Assembly (NCBI RefSeq): GCF_014649335.1
Contig: NZ_BMSV01000002.1
Span: 124,001 to 188,000, forward strand
Reading direction: 5' to 3'
Source: Streptomyces roseolilacinus
GTDB taxonomy: Bacteria > Actinomycetota > Actinomycetes > Streptomycetales > Streptomycetaceae
Length of the DNA stretch: 64,000 bases
The translations under genes were made by a program, and so were the position numbers. Below the pieces are notes generated by a model. The model was not told the DNA's origin and did not search any database. It saw nothing but the letters and a program-made list of their open reading frames with translations. Of the stretch, positions 8,962 to 17,169 are shown in pieces. The stretch's first letter is position 1. The number at the start of each line of letters is the position of its first letter.

Positions 8962-11121
8962 GTGGGACAGTCACCCACCACCCTGCCCTCCGGACGCCAC
9001 CGGCGGTTACGCGCGCTGGCCGCCGCCGTGCTCGCCGGAGCGCTGCTGTGGGCCGCGGGACCGGCCGCCGACGCGGTCGCCGCCCCCGAGACCCGCACCG
9101 CCGTGCCCGCGCAGGCGCGGACGGCCGCCGCGGCCCCCGGCGACGACTGGCTGCACACCCGCGGCAACCGGATCGTCGACGCCCAGGGCAACGAGGTCTG
9201 GCTCACCGGCGCCAACTGGTTCGGCTTCAACGCCACCGAGCGCGTCTTCCACGGCCTGTGGTCCGCCAACATCACCGAGATCACCCGTTCCATGGCGCAG
9301 CGCGGCATCAACATCGTCCGCGTGCCGATCTCCACCCAGCTGCTCCTGGAGTGGAAGGAGGGCCGGGCCTCCGTGCCGAGCGCCGTCAACGCGTACGCCA
9401 ACCCGGAGATCGCGGGGAAGACGACCCTGGAGGTCTTCGACCACTGGCTGGCGCTGTGCAAGCAGTACGGCATCAAGGTCATGCTCGACGTGCACAGCGC
9501 CGAGGCCGACAACGCCGGCCACTTCCACCCGGTGTGGTGGAAGGGCGCCATCACCACCGAGCAGTTCCACGCGGCCTGGGAGTGGGTGACGGCCCGCTAC
9601 CGGGGCGACGACACGCTCGTGGCGATGGACATCAAGAACGAGCCGCACGGCGGCGCCGGCGAGAGCCCGCGCGCCAAGTGGGACGGCTCCACCGACCAGG
9701 ACAACTTCAAGTACGCCTGCGAGACGGCCGGCAAGCGCATCCTGGCGATCAACCCGAACCTGCTCATCCTCTGCGAGGGCATCCAGATCTACCCGAAGAA
9801 CGGGAGCAACTGGTCCTCGACCAGCGCCGCCGACTACCACTCCACCTGGTGGGGCGGCAACCTCCGCGGCGTGCGCGACCACCCCGTCGACCTCGGCGCC
9901 GGCAACGACCAGGTCGTCTACTCGCCGCACGACTACGGCCCCCTCGTCGCGCCCCAGCCGTGGTTCACCGGCGACTGGAACCGCACCACCCTCGAACGGG
10001 ACGTCTGGGACCCCAACTGGCTCTACCTGCACAAGGAGGACACCGCGCCCCTCCTGATCGGGGAGTGGGGCGGCTTCATGGACGGCGGACCCAACCAGAA
10101 GTGGATGACCGCCCTGCGCGACCTGATCACCGAGCAGCGCCTCCACCACACCTTCTGGTGCCTCAACCCCAACTCCGGTGACACGGGCGGCCTGCTCCTG
10201 AACGACTGGAAGAGCTGGGACGAGGAGAAGTACGCCCTGCTCAAGCCGGCCCTCTGGCAGCACGGCGGCAAGTTCGTCAGCCTCGACCACCAGGTCCCGC
10301 TCGGCGGCGCCGGGAGCACCACCGGCCTCAGCCTCACCGACGTGTACGGCGACGGGGGCGGCGACCCGGACGACACGACGCCCCCCACCGCCCCCTCCGG
10401 CCTGACGGCCACCGCGACCGGCTCCGCCTCCGTCACCCTCGGCTGGGCGCCGTCCACCGACGACGTGGCCGTCACCGGCTACGACGTGTACCGGGACGGG
10501 GCGAAGGTCACCACCGCGCCGGTCACCGGCACCGCGCACACCGACACGGGGCTCACCCCCTCCACCCGGTACACCTACGCCGTACGGGCGAGGGACGCCG
10601 CCGGCAACGTCTCCGCGCCCTCCGCCTCCCTCGCCGTCACCACCGCGTCCTCCGGCGGCGGCCCCGCGGGCGGGCTGAAGGTCCTCCACCGGACCACCGA
10701 CGGCTCGCCGACCGACAACGCGATCCGCCCCGAGCTGCGGATCGCCAACACCTCCGCCGCCTCCGTCGACCTGTCCGCCGTGACCGCCCGCTACTACTTC
10801 ACCCGGGACGGCGGCGCCCCCACCGTCAGCGCGTGGTGCGACCACGCGGTGGTGGGCTGCGCCCAGGTGAGGCTGCGGGTCGTCCCGCTGTCCGCCCCGG
10901 TCGCGGGTGCCGACGCCTACCTGGAGGTCGGCTTCGCCGGCGGCACCCTGGCGGCGGGCCGCGACACCGGCGACATCCAGCTCCGGATGAGCAAGGCGGA
11001 CTGGTCGCCCTTCGACGAGCGCGACGACCACAGCCGCGCCCCGTCGTCCGCCTACACCGAGGCGAGGACCGTCCCCGCCTACACGGGCACCGCCCTCGCC
11101 TGGGGCGCCCCGCCCGCCTGA
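8962..11121 (+). CDS. secreted GH5 cellulase with FnIII and cellulose-binding module
   Basis: 719 residues. A signal peptide (arginine-rich start, hydrophobic AAAVLAGALLWAAG, AVA-A cleavage near residue 40) precedes a GH5 catalytic domain at about 55-450. IKNEPHGG holds the acid/base Glu and LIGEWGGF the nucleophile Glu. A fibronectin type III domain follows (about 475-560), then a C-terminal CBM3-like module starting LKVLHRTTDG. The predicted role is extracellular endo-beta-1,4-glucan cleavage. Regulation: a CebR box lies upstream, and codon 16 (9007-9009) is a TTA leucine codon, which in Streptomyces requires the bldA tRNA. The GTG at 8962 gives an intact signal peptide; no strong ribosome-binding site is visible. 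Confidence 0.94.
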   Translation: MGQSPTTLPSGRHRRLRALAAAVLAGALLWAAGPAADAVAAPETRTAVPAQARTAAAAPGDDWLHTRGNRIVDAQGNEVWLTGANWFGFNATERVFHGLWSANITEITRSMAQRGINIVRVPISTQLLLEWKEGRASVPSAVNAYANPEIAGKTTLEVFDHWLALCKQYGIKVMLDVHSAEADNAGHFHPVWWKGAITTEQFHAAWEWVTARYRGDDTLVAMDIKNEPHGGAGESPRAKWDGSTDQDNFKYACETAGKRILAINPNLLILCEGIQIYPKNGSNWSSTSAADYHSTWWGGNLRGVRDHPVDLGAGNDQVVYSPHDYGPLVAPQPWFTGDWNRTTLERDVWDPNWLYLHKEDTAPLLIGEWGGFMDGGPNQKWMTALRDLITEQRLHHTFWCLNPNSGDTGGLLLNDWKSWDEEKYALLKPALWQHGGKFVSLDHQVPLGGAGSTTGLSLTDVYGDGGGDPDDTTPPTAPSGLTATATGSASVTLGWAPSTDDVAVTGYDVYRDGAKVTTAPVTGTAHTDTGLTPSTRYTYAVRARDAAGNVSAPSASLAVTTASSGGGPAGGLKVLHRTTDGSPTDNAIRPELRIANTSAASVDLSAVTARYYFTRDGGAPTVSAWCDHAVVGCAQVRLRVVPLSAPVAGADAYLEVGFAGGTLAAGRDTGDIQLRMSKADWSPFDERDDHSRAPSSAYTEARTVPAYTGTALAWGAPPA

Positions 11122-11155
11122 CCGCTCCCGTCCGACCCCTCCCGGCGCCCCTCCC

Positions 11156-11194
11156 GGCCCGGCCCCGGCCGCCCCGCGCGGCCGGGGCCGGGCC
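11156..11194 (+). terminator. terminator hairpin after the cellulase gene
   Basis: A perfect 15-bp inverted repeat (arms 11156-11170 and 11180-11194) with a 9-nt loop, 34 nt after the cellulase stop. There is no U-tract, as is common in Streptomyces. Confidence 0.75.
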
Positions 11195-11279
11195 CCCGCG
11201 CGTGACGGTCCGCCCGCCCGGCGGTTGATACGGGCGGAGGCGGAGATTCCGCTGTCCTGCCGGGAGTGAGGGAGACGTC

Positions 11280-12482
11280 GTGACGGATCGGGAAGAGACC
11301 CTGACGGTGGGCGTGGTCGTGGCGCGCACGGGGCGGCTGGCGAGCCTGGGCGACCCGCTCGCCTTCGTGCTGGACCTGCTGCGGCCGCGCCTGGACGCCG
11401 TGCGCAACGGGGGGCGCCGCCACCCGCTGCGGCTGGTGGCGCGCGACAGCCGCTCCACCGCCGAGGGGGCGCGGGAGGCGGTGCGGGAGCTGACCGCGGA
11501 CGAGGACGCCCGGATCGTGCTGACGCTCGCCGGCACGCAGGTCCTGCCCGCCGTCGCCGACGCGTGCGAGGAGGCGGGGGTGCCGTGCCTGTCGTCGGCG
11601 TTCCCCTGGCAGGTCTACTACTTCGGGCGCGGCGCCGACGAGGAACGGCCGTTCGCGTGGACCTACCACTTCTGCTGGGGTCTCGACGACATCGCCGAGA
11701 CCTTCGCCGACCTGTGGGAGCGCGCGGCCGGCCCCGGCCGGACGGTCGGCTGCCTGTGGAACGACGGCCCGCAGGGCTCCTGGTCGCGCCACGGCGAGCG
11801 GGGCTTCGCCCCGGTGGCCCGGGCGCGCGGGCACCGGCTGGTGGACCCGGGCGGCTACCGGGAGCCGGCGGAGACCCTCGACGGCCACGTCGCGGCGTTC
11901 GAGGAGGCCGGCGCCGACATCGTGACCAGCGCCGCCACCGCCCGCGACCTGGGGCTGTTCCGGGAGCTGGCGGCCGGGCGGGGACGCACACCCCGGCTGA
12001 TCACCTGCTCCCGGTGGCTCGCCTACCCGCCGACCACGACGGGCGGCGGGGACCGGCCGGCCCAGGACCGGGTGGCGACCCTCGTCTACTGGACGCCCTC
12101 GCACCCGTACCGCTCCTCGCTCGACGGCACACGGGCGGCGGACCTGGCGGCGGCGTACGAGCGGGCCACGGGCCGCCAGTGGCTCCAGCCGCTGGGGCTC
12201 GCGTACGCCCTGTTCGAGGTCGCCCACCACGCGCTCGCCACGGCGGACGACCCCACCGAACCGGCGTCCCTCGCGGCCGCCGTGTCCCGCACCCGCCTGG
12301 AGACGGTCGCGGGACCCCTCGACTGGACGGCGGGCCCGGTGCCCAACGTCGCCACGATCCGCCTGGCGGGCGGCCAGTGGCAGCCGGGGGAGCGGCACCC
12401 CTACGAGCTGGCGGTCGTGACGGGGGGTCGGGTGGAGGGGTTGCGCCCGTCGGCGGACCTGCTGCCCCTGACCTCCGCGTAA
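11280..12482 (+). CDS. ABC-type solute-binding-like protein without signal peptide
   Basis: 400 residues of the type I periplasmic-binding fold used for branched-chain amino acids and amides: a VGVVVARTG start, DSRSTAEGAREAVRELTAD, VLTLAGTQVLPAVADACEE, and a C-terminal lobe with YERATGRQW and LAYALFEVAHHAL. The N-terminus (TDREETLTV) goes straight into the first beta strand, with no signal peptide or lipobox, so the protein should stay in the cytoplasm unless an upstream start was missed; the frame gives no room for one. The GTG at 11280 has GAGGGAGA about 7 nt upstream. No permease or ATPase genes flank it, so it is more likely a ligand sensor or orphan binding protein than a transport component. 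Confidence 0.75.
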   Translation: MTDREETLTVGVVVARTGRLASLGDPLAFVLDLLRPRLDAVRNGGRRHPLRLVARDSRSTAEGAREAVRELTADEDARIVLTLAGTQVLPAVADACEEAGVPCLSSAFPWQVYYFGRGADEERPFAWTYHFCWGLDDIAETFADLWERAAGPGRTVGCLWNDGPQGSWSRHGERGFAPVARARGHRLVDPGGYREPAETLDGHVAAFEEAGADIVTSAATARDLGLFRELAAGRGRTPRLITCSRWLAYPPTTTGGGDRPAQDRVATLVYWTPSHPYRSSLDGTRAADLAAAYERATGRQWLQPLGLAYALFEVAHHALATADDPTEPASLAAAVSRTRLETVAGPLDWTAGPVPNVATIRLAGGQWQPGERHPYELAVVTGGRVEGLRPSADLLPLTSA

Positions 12483-12534
12483 CGGCCGGTGAGGGCCCGG
12501 TGAGGGGTCCCGGCCGCGTGCCGGAACGCGCGGA

Positions 12535-12563
12535 CCGGTGGCCCGCACGAGGCGGGCCACCGG
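12535..12563. terminator. bidirectional terminator between convergent genes
   Basis: A perfect 12-bp stem (CCGGTGGCCCGC at 12535-12546 and its complement at 12552-12563) with a 5-nt loop, between the convergent binding-protein and protease genes. It can fold in transcripts from either side. Confidence 0.85.
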
Positions 12564-12579
12564 CCGGGGTGGGGACGGA

Positions 12580-13503
12580 TCAGATGATGCTGACGCCGTA
12601 CGCGCTCAGCGCCTCGGTGACGGGCTGGAAGAACGTGGTGCCGCCCGAGGAGCAGTTGCCGCTGCCGCCGGAGGTCAGGCCGAGGGCGGTGGAGCCGGCG
12701 AACAGGGCGCCGCCGCTGTCGCCGGGCTCGGCGCAGACGTTGGTCTGGATCAGGCCGGAGACGATGTCGCCGCCGCCGTAGTTGACCGTGGCGTTGAGGC
12801 CGGTGACACGGCCGCTGTGCAGACCGGTGGTGGAGCCGCTGCGCTGGACGGTCTGGCCGACGGTCGCGTTGCCGGCGGAGGTGATGTCACGGTACGAGCC
12901 GTTGTACAGGTACACCCGGCCGTCCGCCGCCGACGCGTTGGAGTGGCGGATGAGGCCGTAGTCGTTGCCCGGGAAGCTCGTGCCGGCACGGGAGCCGAGG
13001 AGCGTGGTCTGGCCCGAGTTGGTGTACCAGGTGCTGCCGATCTCGGTGCAGTGGCCCGCCGTCAGGGCGTACGTCACGCCGCTGCTGTTGCGGACGTTGA
13101 AGCCGAGGGAGCAGCGGCCGCCGCCGGAGGCGTAGATGGCCTGGCCGCCCGCGATGAGCTTGTTGAACGTGCCCGGCGTCCGCTTGATCTCCACGGCGCC
13201 GGCGCGGTCGCCCGCGGCCTTCTTCAGCTCGGCCAGCTCGGCCGCCGAGACGGTGGAGTCGGCGGTGACGACCAGCTTGCCGGACTTGGCGTCGGTGTAC
13301 CAGGCGGTGCCCGGCACGTCGGCGTCGAGCACGGCCTCGCTGACCTGGGTGAGTTCGGCGACGGTCGCCCGGGTGGCGTCGGCGGTCTCCGCCCCGGCGC
13401 TCGGGGCGGCAAGCGCGGTGGCGGTGACCAGAGCGGCGGCGATGGCGGTCAGCCGCGCGCCTCTCGCGAAACCGCCGCGGGGGGTGAAGCGCTTGAAGTT
13501 CAC
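12580..13503 (-). CDS. streptogrisin-type chymotrypsin-like serine protease
   Basis: 307-residue prepro-enzyme, close in size and sequence to Streptomyces griseus proteases A/B. The GTG at 13503 has GGAGGACGC just upstream and yields a signal peptide ([15 protein letters not shown]...AGA). A short alpha-lytic-protease-type propeptide follows (about 40-115). The mature enzyme probably starts at IAGGQAIY. The catalytic triad is visible: His in LTAGHC, Asp in GNDYGLI, Ser in PGDSGGALF; disulfide cysteines flank RCSLGF and GHC. It is a secreted broad-specificity protease for extracellular nutrition, probably made during development. It is monocistronic and ends against the terminator at 12535-12563. 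Confidence 0.95.
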   Translation of the reverse strand: MNFKRFTPRGGFARGARLTAIAAALVTATALAAPSAGAETADATRATVAELTQVSEAVLDADVPGTAWYTDAKSGKLVVTADSTVSAAELAELKKAAGDRAGAVEIKRTPGTFNKLIAGGQAIYASGGGRCSLGFNVRNSSGVTYALTAGHCTEIGSTWYTNSGQTTLLGSRAGTSFPGNDYGLIRHSNASAADGRVYLYNGSYRDITSAGNATVGQTVQRSGSTTGLHSGRVTGLNATVNYGGGDIVSGLIQTNVCAEPGDSGGALFAGSTALGLTSGGSGNCSSGGTTFFQPVTEALSAYGVSII

Positions 13504-14100
13504 TGCGTCCTCCGGTGGGGGATTGTCGAGGGCCCGTTGGGTGGACGGGCCCGACAGGCCGCGCCGACGGACCGGTGGTTCCCGGGTGTCGGCATGTGCC
13601 TGACAACTTGTGACGCTGGGAATCCTCGCGTCCGGTTCACCTCTGCCACAAGGCTGTCTTTCGGTCGCTCTACGCGCGTTCGGAGGAAGGGGGTGCCGAA
13701 TGGCCGGTTCCTCCGGGACACGCCGCGGGCCGCGGCGGCGCTGCAAAGCCGTGGAAGCGTTTGCTGCCGACGGGGCGCGCGTCCGCCCGGCCCTCCCGCC
13801 GCCGAGGGCCCGGGAGACGGGAGGGCGGGGAAACGGACCGACCGTTCGGGCTGTTCAGCGTTGAACGGACGGCCCGTCACCGTGGGGCTCCGGCGGCGCC
13901 CGCCGGCGTCCGCCGCCGGACGCCGGCCCCCGCCGGGGGAACGGTGGCGCTCGCAATCCGGGCCGCCGGGCCCTCGGGAGCGGTCTGGCGGGCCCGTCGC
14001 CCCCTTTATGCGTCAATCACTCCCCTTCGCCCCGCGCGGCACGTGTCCGAATCCCGCTCTTGCGCGTCCGGTGGGCGGAACCGAACGGCCGGACACGCCG
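13504..14100. other. 597-bp intergenic region, no gene recognised
   Basis: This lies upstream of the protease and downstream of the P450 on the same strand. Open frames exist on both strands but their composition is not gene-like and none has a convincing start. The protease promoter must lie in the part nearest 13504. No convincing hexamer pair was found. Confidence 0.5.
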
Positions 14101-15330
14101 TCACCACGTGACGGGCAGCGCCTCCGGGCCCCGGATGAGCGCGCTGCGCCGCCACGGCACCTCCTCGGCGGGCACCGCGAGCCGCAGCCGCGGCAAGCGG
14201 TCCAGGAACACCTCCACCAGCAGTTCGATCTCCATCCGCGCGAGCAGCGCGCCCGTGCAGAAGTGCGGCCCGTGCCCGAACGACACATGGGGGTTGGAGA
14301 CGCGGTCGAAGTCGATCCTCTCCGGGTCGGGGAACACCTCCGGGTCGCGGTTGGCCGCCAGGTACGAGACGTACACCGCGTCGCCCGCCGCGATCCGCGC
14401 GCCGCCGATCTCCACGTCCTCCAGCGCGATCCGGGCCAGCCCCACCGACGAGCGGTGCGGGATGTACCGCAGCAGCTCGTCCAGGGCGCGCGGCCGCAGC
14501 TCCGGCTCCTCGCACAGCCGCTCCCGCAGCCGCTCCCGGGTGAGCAGCAGGTACAGCATGTTGCCGCAGTTGTTGGTGACGGCCTCCCCGCCGATCTGCA
14601 CCGGCCCCACCAGCCCGACCGCCTCCTCGGCGCTGATGTCGCCCGCCGCGACGGCCGCGCCCAGCAGCGACAGGATGTCCTCGCCGTCGCCGGGGTCCGC
14701 CGTGCGCGCCGCGATCTCCCGCGCGAACCAGGCGTACATCTCGTCCTTGGCGCGGCCGGTCACCGCCGCTCCCTTCGCCGGGAACAGGATCTCGTGGACC
14801 CAGCCGCTCATCCGCTCCCGGTCGGCGTACGGGACACCCATCAGCTCGCAGATCACGGTGGTCGGGAACGGTCCCAGCACCCGTGCGACCAGGTCCGCCG
14901 GCGGCCCGTCCCGCAGCATCTTCGCCACCAGCCCGTCGAGCATCTCCCGCGCCCGCTCGCGCAGCCGTTCCACACCGCGCGCCGAGAACGCGGGCGCGAT
15001 GGCGCGGCGCAGCCGGTTGTGGTCCGGCGGTTCGGCGAACGCCAGCGATCCGGGCTTCGGCTTGAAGTGCGGGGCGAGCCGGGTGACGGCCAGCCCGGGG
15101 ACGGGGGCGCGGCTGAAGCGCGGGTCGTTCGTGACCGCCTTCACGTCCTCGTACCGGGTGACCAGCCAGGCCCAGCCCTCGCCGTGCGGCAGCTGGATGC
15201 GGGCCACCGGCCCCTCCCGCATCAACTCCTCGAGCACCGGGTCGAACTCGGTGGCCTTCAGGTCCAGCGCCGGCCAGAACCGTACGGGCGGCGGCCCCAG
15301 GGGCGGTCGTGCGACGGTGTCCTCGATCAC
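14101..15330 (-). CDS. cytochrome P450
   Basis: 409-residue soluble bacterial P450. The heme-ligand motif is FGHGPHFCTG, the K-helix ExxR is present as ELLRY, and the C-helix region has EPPDHNRLRR. The I-helix, GGEAVTNN, departs from the usual AGxET acid-alcohol pair, which may mean altered oxygen activation or a carrier-protein-bound substrate. The GTG at 15330 is chosen because a GGAG lies about 9 nt upstream; an ATG at 15384 gives an unlikely Arg-rich extension. No biosynthetic genes or ferredoxin are immediately adjacent, so the substrate is unknown. It is divergent from the hypothetical gene at 15656. Confidence 0.92.
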   Translation of the reverse strand: MIEDTVARPPLGPPPVRFWPALDLKATEFDPVLEELMREGPVARIQLPHGEGWAWLVTRYEDVKAVTNDPRFSRAPVPGLAVTRLAPHFKPKPGSLAFAEPPDHNRLRRAIAPAFSARGVERLRERAREMLDGLVAKMLRDGPPADLVARVLGPFPTTVICELMGVPYADRERMSGWVHEILFPAKGAAVTGRAKDEMYAWFAREIAARTADPGDGEDILSLLGAAVAAGDISAEEAVGLVGPVQIGGEAVTNNCGNMLYLLLTRERLRERLCEEPELRPRALDELLRYIPHRSSVGLARIALEDVEIGGARIAAGDAVYVSYLAANRDPEVFPDPERIDFDRVSNPHVSFGHGPHFCTGALLARMEIELLVEVFLDRLPRLRLAVPAEEVPWRRSALIRGPEALPVTW

Positions 15331-15655
15331 GCGCGTGTCTCCGTTTCCTCGGCGGGGTGCGGGGCGGACTTCCCTCCTCACCATCCGCCCCGGGCGGGCG
15401 GTCCACCCGCTGGACTACTCCGGACGGCCCGCCGGTCCGCCGCCGGGAGGTGCCCGGCCGGCGGGCCCGCCCCGGAAGGGCACCCCCGCCGCCGTCCGCC
15501 GCCACCCGCCGCCGTCCCCCCGTCCCCGCTCGCTGCCGTCCCCGCTCGCTGCCGTCCGCCGTCCCGCGCGGAACCGCCGAGCGCCGGACGCCGTGATAGC
15601 AGCGGAGCAAGGAACCAGCCACCCGGGGCCGACCCGGGGAAGAGAGGGGAGCGCG
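15331..15655. other. 325-bp divergent intergenic region
   Basis: This separates the P450 (minus strand) from the hypothetical gene (plus strand), so it should hold both promoters. It is dominated by C-rich repeats of the type CCGCCGTCC. An AGAGAGGGGAG ribosome-binding site for the rightward gene ends 4-5 nt before its ATG. No operator or promoter hexamers were identified with confidence. Confidence 0.5.
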
Positions 15656-16777
15656 ATGGCCGCGGCAGCCGTACGGCTCGACGGGAACACCCTGCTGCTC
15701 GGCGGAGGGGTGCGGGTCCGGTTCATCAGGACGCTGCGCCTCCCGGAGAGCGGGACCTATCCGCTGCCGCCGGGGCTCGGGGAGTTCCCCGTCCGGCGCG
15801 TCGAGGACTTCGCCGCCACCGTGCCGCCCGCGTGGCGGGCGCGCGGCGGCGTCCTCGTCCCCATGTACCTGCGCGAGGCGCTGTGGCTGAGCTTCGCCGG
15901 CAGTGCGGAGCCCGCCGCGCTCCAGGTCGGCGTCGGCAAGGTGTGCGCGGTCTCCGGCCGCCCCTGGAGCGGCACCCTCGACCGCGATCCGCAGAACTAC
16001 GTCGTCCTGCCCCGGCAGCCCTGGCTCGACGGCATCAACTCCGGGCGCGGCACCGTGCGCCAGTTCGTCGCCGTGCCCCTCGGGCTGGGTGCCACGGTGG
16101 AGGGGCAGGTGACGGGTGAGGAGACCTGGGGCGGCGTACAGCTCCAGGCGTTCCCGCTGGACGGCCCGGCCCGCGACGCGTGGCGCGCCGAGCAGGAGGA
16201 GTCGGCCCGGCGGGCCGCGGCCGCCCCGGCCTGGGACGGTTCCGCCCCCTACCCGCCGGGCGCGCCGCCGGCCCCGACGGCCGCGTTCGGCGGGTACGGC
16301 GGCGGTTTCGGGGCCGCGCCGGGCGCCCCCGCCCCGTACGCGGCCCCCGCCCCCGGAGCCCCCGCGCGCGCGGCCGCGCCGCGGCGCGCCGTCGCGATGG
16401 GACTGGGCGCGGGCGGCACGATGCGCCAGGAGGTGTACCGGGACGACCGGCCGCTCTCCGACTGGGCGCCCGAACCGGCGGGCCGCGTCTTCGTCCACCT
16501 CGTCACGCCGCCGGAGTGGCGCCGCATCACCGGGGAGGAACCCCCGCCGTCCCCCGTCGACCGCGACGCCTACACCCGCGCCGGACTGCCCTGGTACGAC
16601 TACGACGACGCGTCCGCCACCGACCTGCCGCCGACCGGGCCGCTGTCCGGCGTCAAGCCGGTCGGGGACTGGCTCGGCGACGACCACGCGCCCTGGACGC
16701 CGCCGGGGCCGCACCAGGTCCAGCCGCTCGGCGACGCGGCGCCGCCCGGCAAGCCCGTCGGCGACGGCGACTGGTGA
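15656..16777 (+). CDS. conserved hypothetical protein with Ala/Pro-rich linker
   Basis: 373 residues, no recognised function. The N-terminal half (about 1-170) is globular, mixed in character and well conserved in style: REALWLSFAG, KVCAVSGRPWSGTL, NYVVLPRQPWLDGIN, GRGTVRQFVAVPLG. A low-complexity Ala/Pro/Gly linker follows (about 185-245), then a second compact segment (GLGAGGTMRQEVYRD ... VTPPEWRRITGE) and an acidic tail rich in Asp and Pro. There is no signal peptide or membrane segment. The ATG at 15656 follows AGAGAGGGGAG. The N-terminal text, and its being a whole coding unit with GC-rich third positions, argue that it is real. Not translationally coupled to the conservon. Confidence 0.75.
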   Translation: MAAAAVRLDGNTLLLGGGVRVRFIRTLRLPESGTYPLPPGLGEFPVRRVEDFAATVPPAWRARGGVLVPMYLREALWLSFAGSAEPAALQVGVGKVCAVSGRPWSGTLDRDPQNYVVLPRQPWLDGINSGRGTVRQFVAVPLGLGATVEGQVTGEETWGGVQLQAFPLDGPARDAWRAEQEESARRAAAAPAWDGSAPYPPGAPPAPTAAFGGYGGGFGAAPGAPAPYAAPAPGAPARAAAPRRAVAMGLGAGGTMRQEVYRDDRPLSDWAPEPAGRVFVHLVTPPEWRRITGEEPPPSPVDRDAYTRAGLPWYDYDDASATDLPPTGPLSGVKPVGDWLGDDHAPWTPPGPHQVQPLGDAAPPGKPVGDGDW

Positions 16778-17169
16778 GGCGCCGCCCCTCCGCGCGGCCG
16801 TGACCCCCGCGCCGTACGGCGGCCCTTCCGGGCGGCCGTACGGCGCCACCGCCACCGCCACCGCCTCCGGCGGTCGGGCCCCGGCCATCCCGAGCACCGG
16901 CCGCGGGTCCCTCACCGGCCCGGGACGGCCCGGGACAACCGCGGTCCGGCGTCCCCGACGGCCGCTTCGGGCCGCCGGACCGGGAGGTTCACGGCGATCC
17001 CCGAGAACAGGACCGAGTCGCCGCGACCACCCCTGTCGTACGAGAAGCGGAAGCTTGCGCAAACATCAGGCCACGACATGACCCTGCGTCAAACCCCCTT
17101 GCTCAAAGGGACTATGCTCGGCGCTCGTTGTCATGTGATCTTTCTCGTTCGATGGGTTTGAGGGTGCTG
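16778..17169. other. 391-bp upstream region of the conservon
   Basis: No gene recognised. The last 120 bp are relatively AT-rich for this genome and must hold the conservon promoter. A TATGCT -10-like hexamer lies at 17113-17118, and a small inverted repeat CCCTT-GCTCA-AAGGG lies at 17096-17110, overlapping the expected -35 side and possibly acting as an operator. A matching -35 was not found. Confidence 0.4.

Noticed and set aside
9048..10181. Second plus-strand open frame inside the cellulase
   Set aside because: Frame-shifted Arg-rich shadow of the GH5 coding sequence.
12538..16119. Very long plus-strand open frame (1193 codons) across protease and P450
   Set aside because: Antisense to two recognised enzymes; no domain text; long open frames are common in 74% GC DNA.
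17096..17118. Complete sigma-70 promoter for the conservon
   Set aside because: TTGCTC and TATGCT are only 8 nt apart and no other -35 match has a proper spacer.
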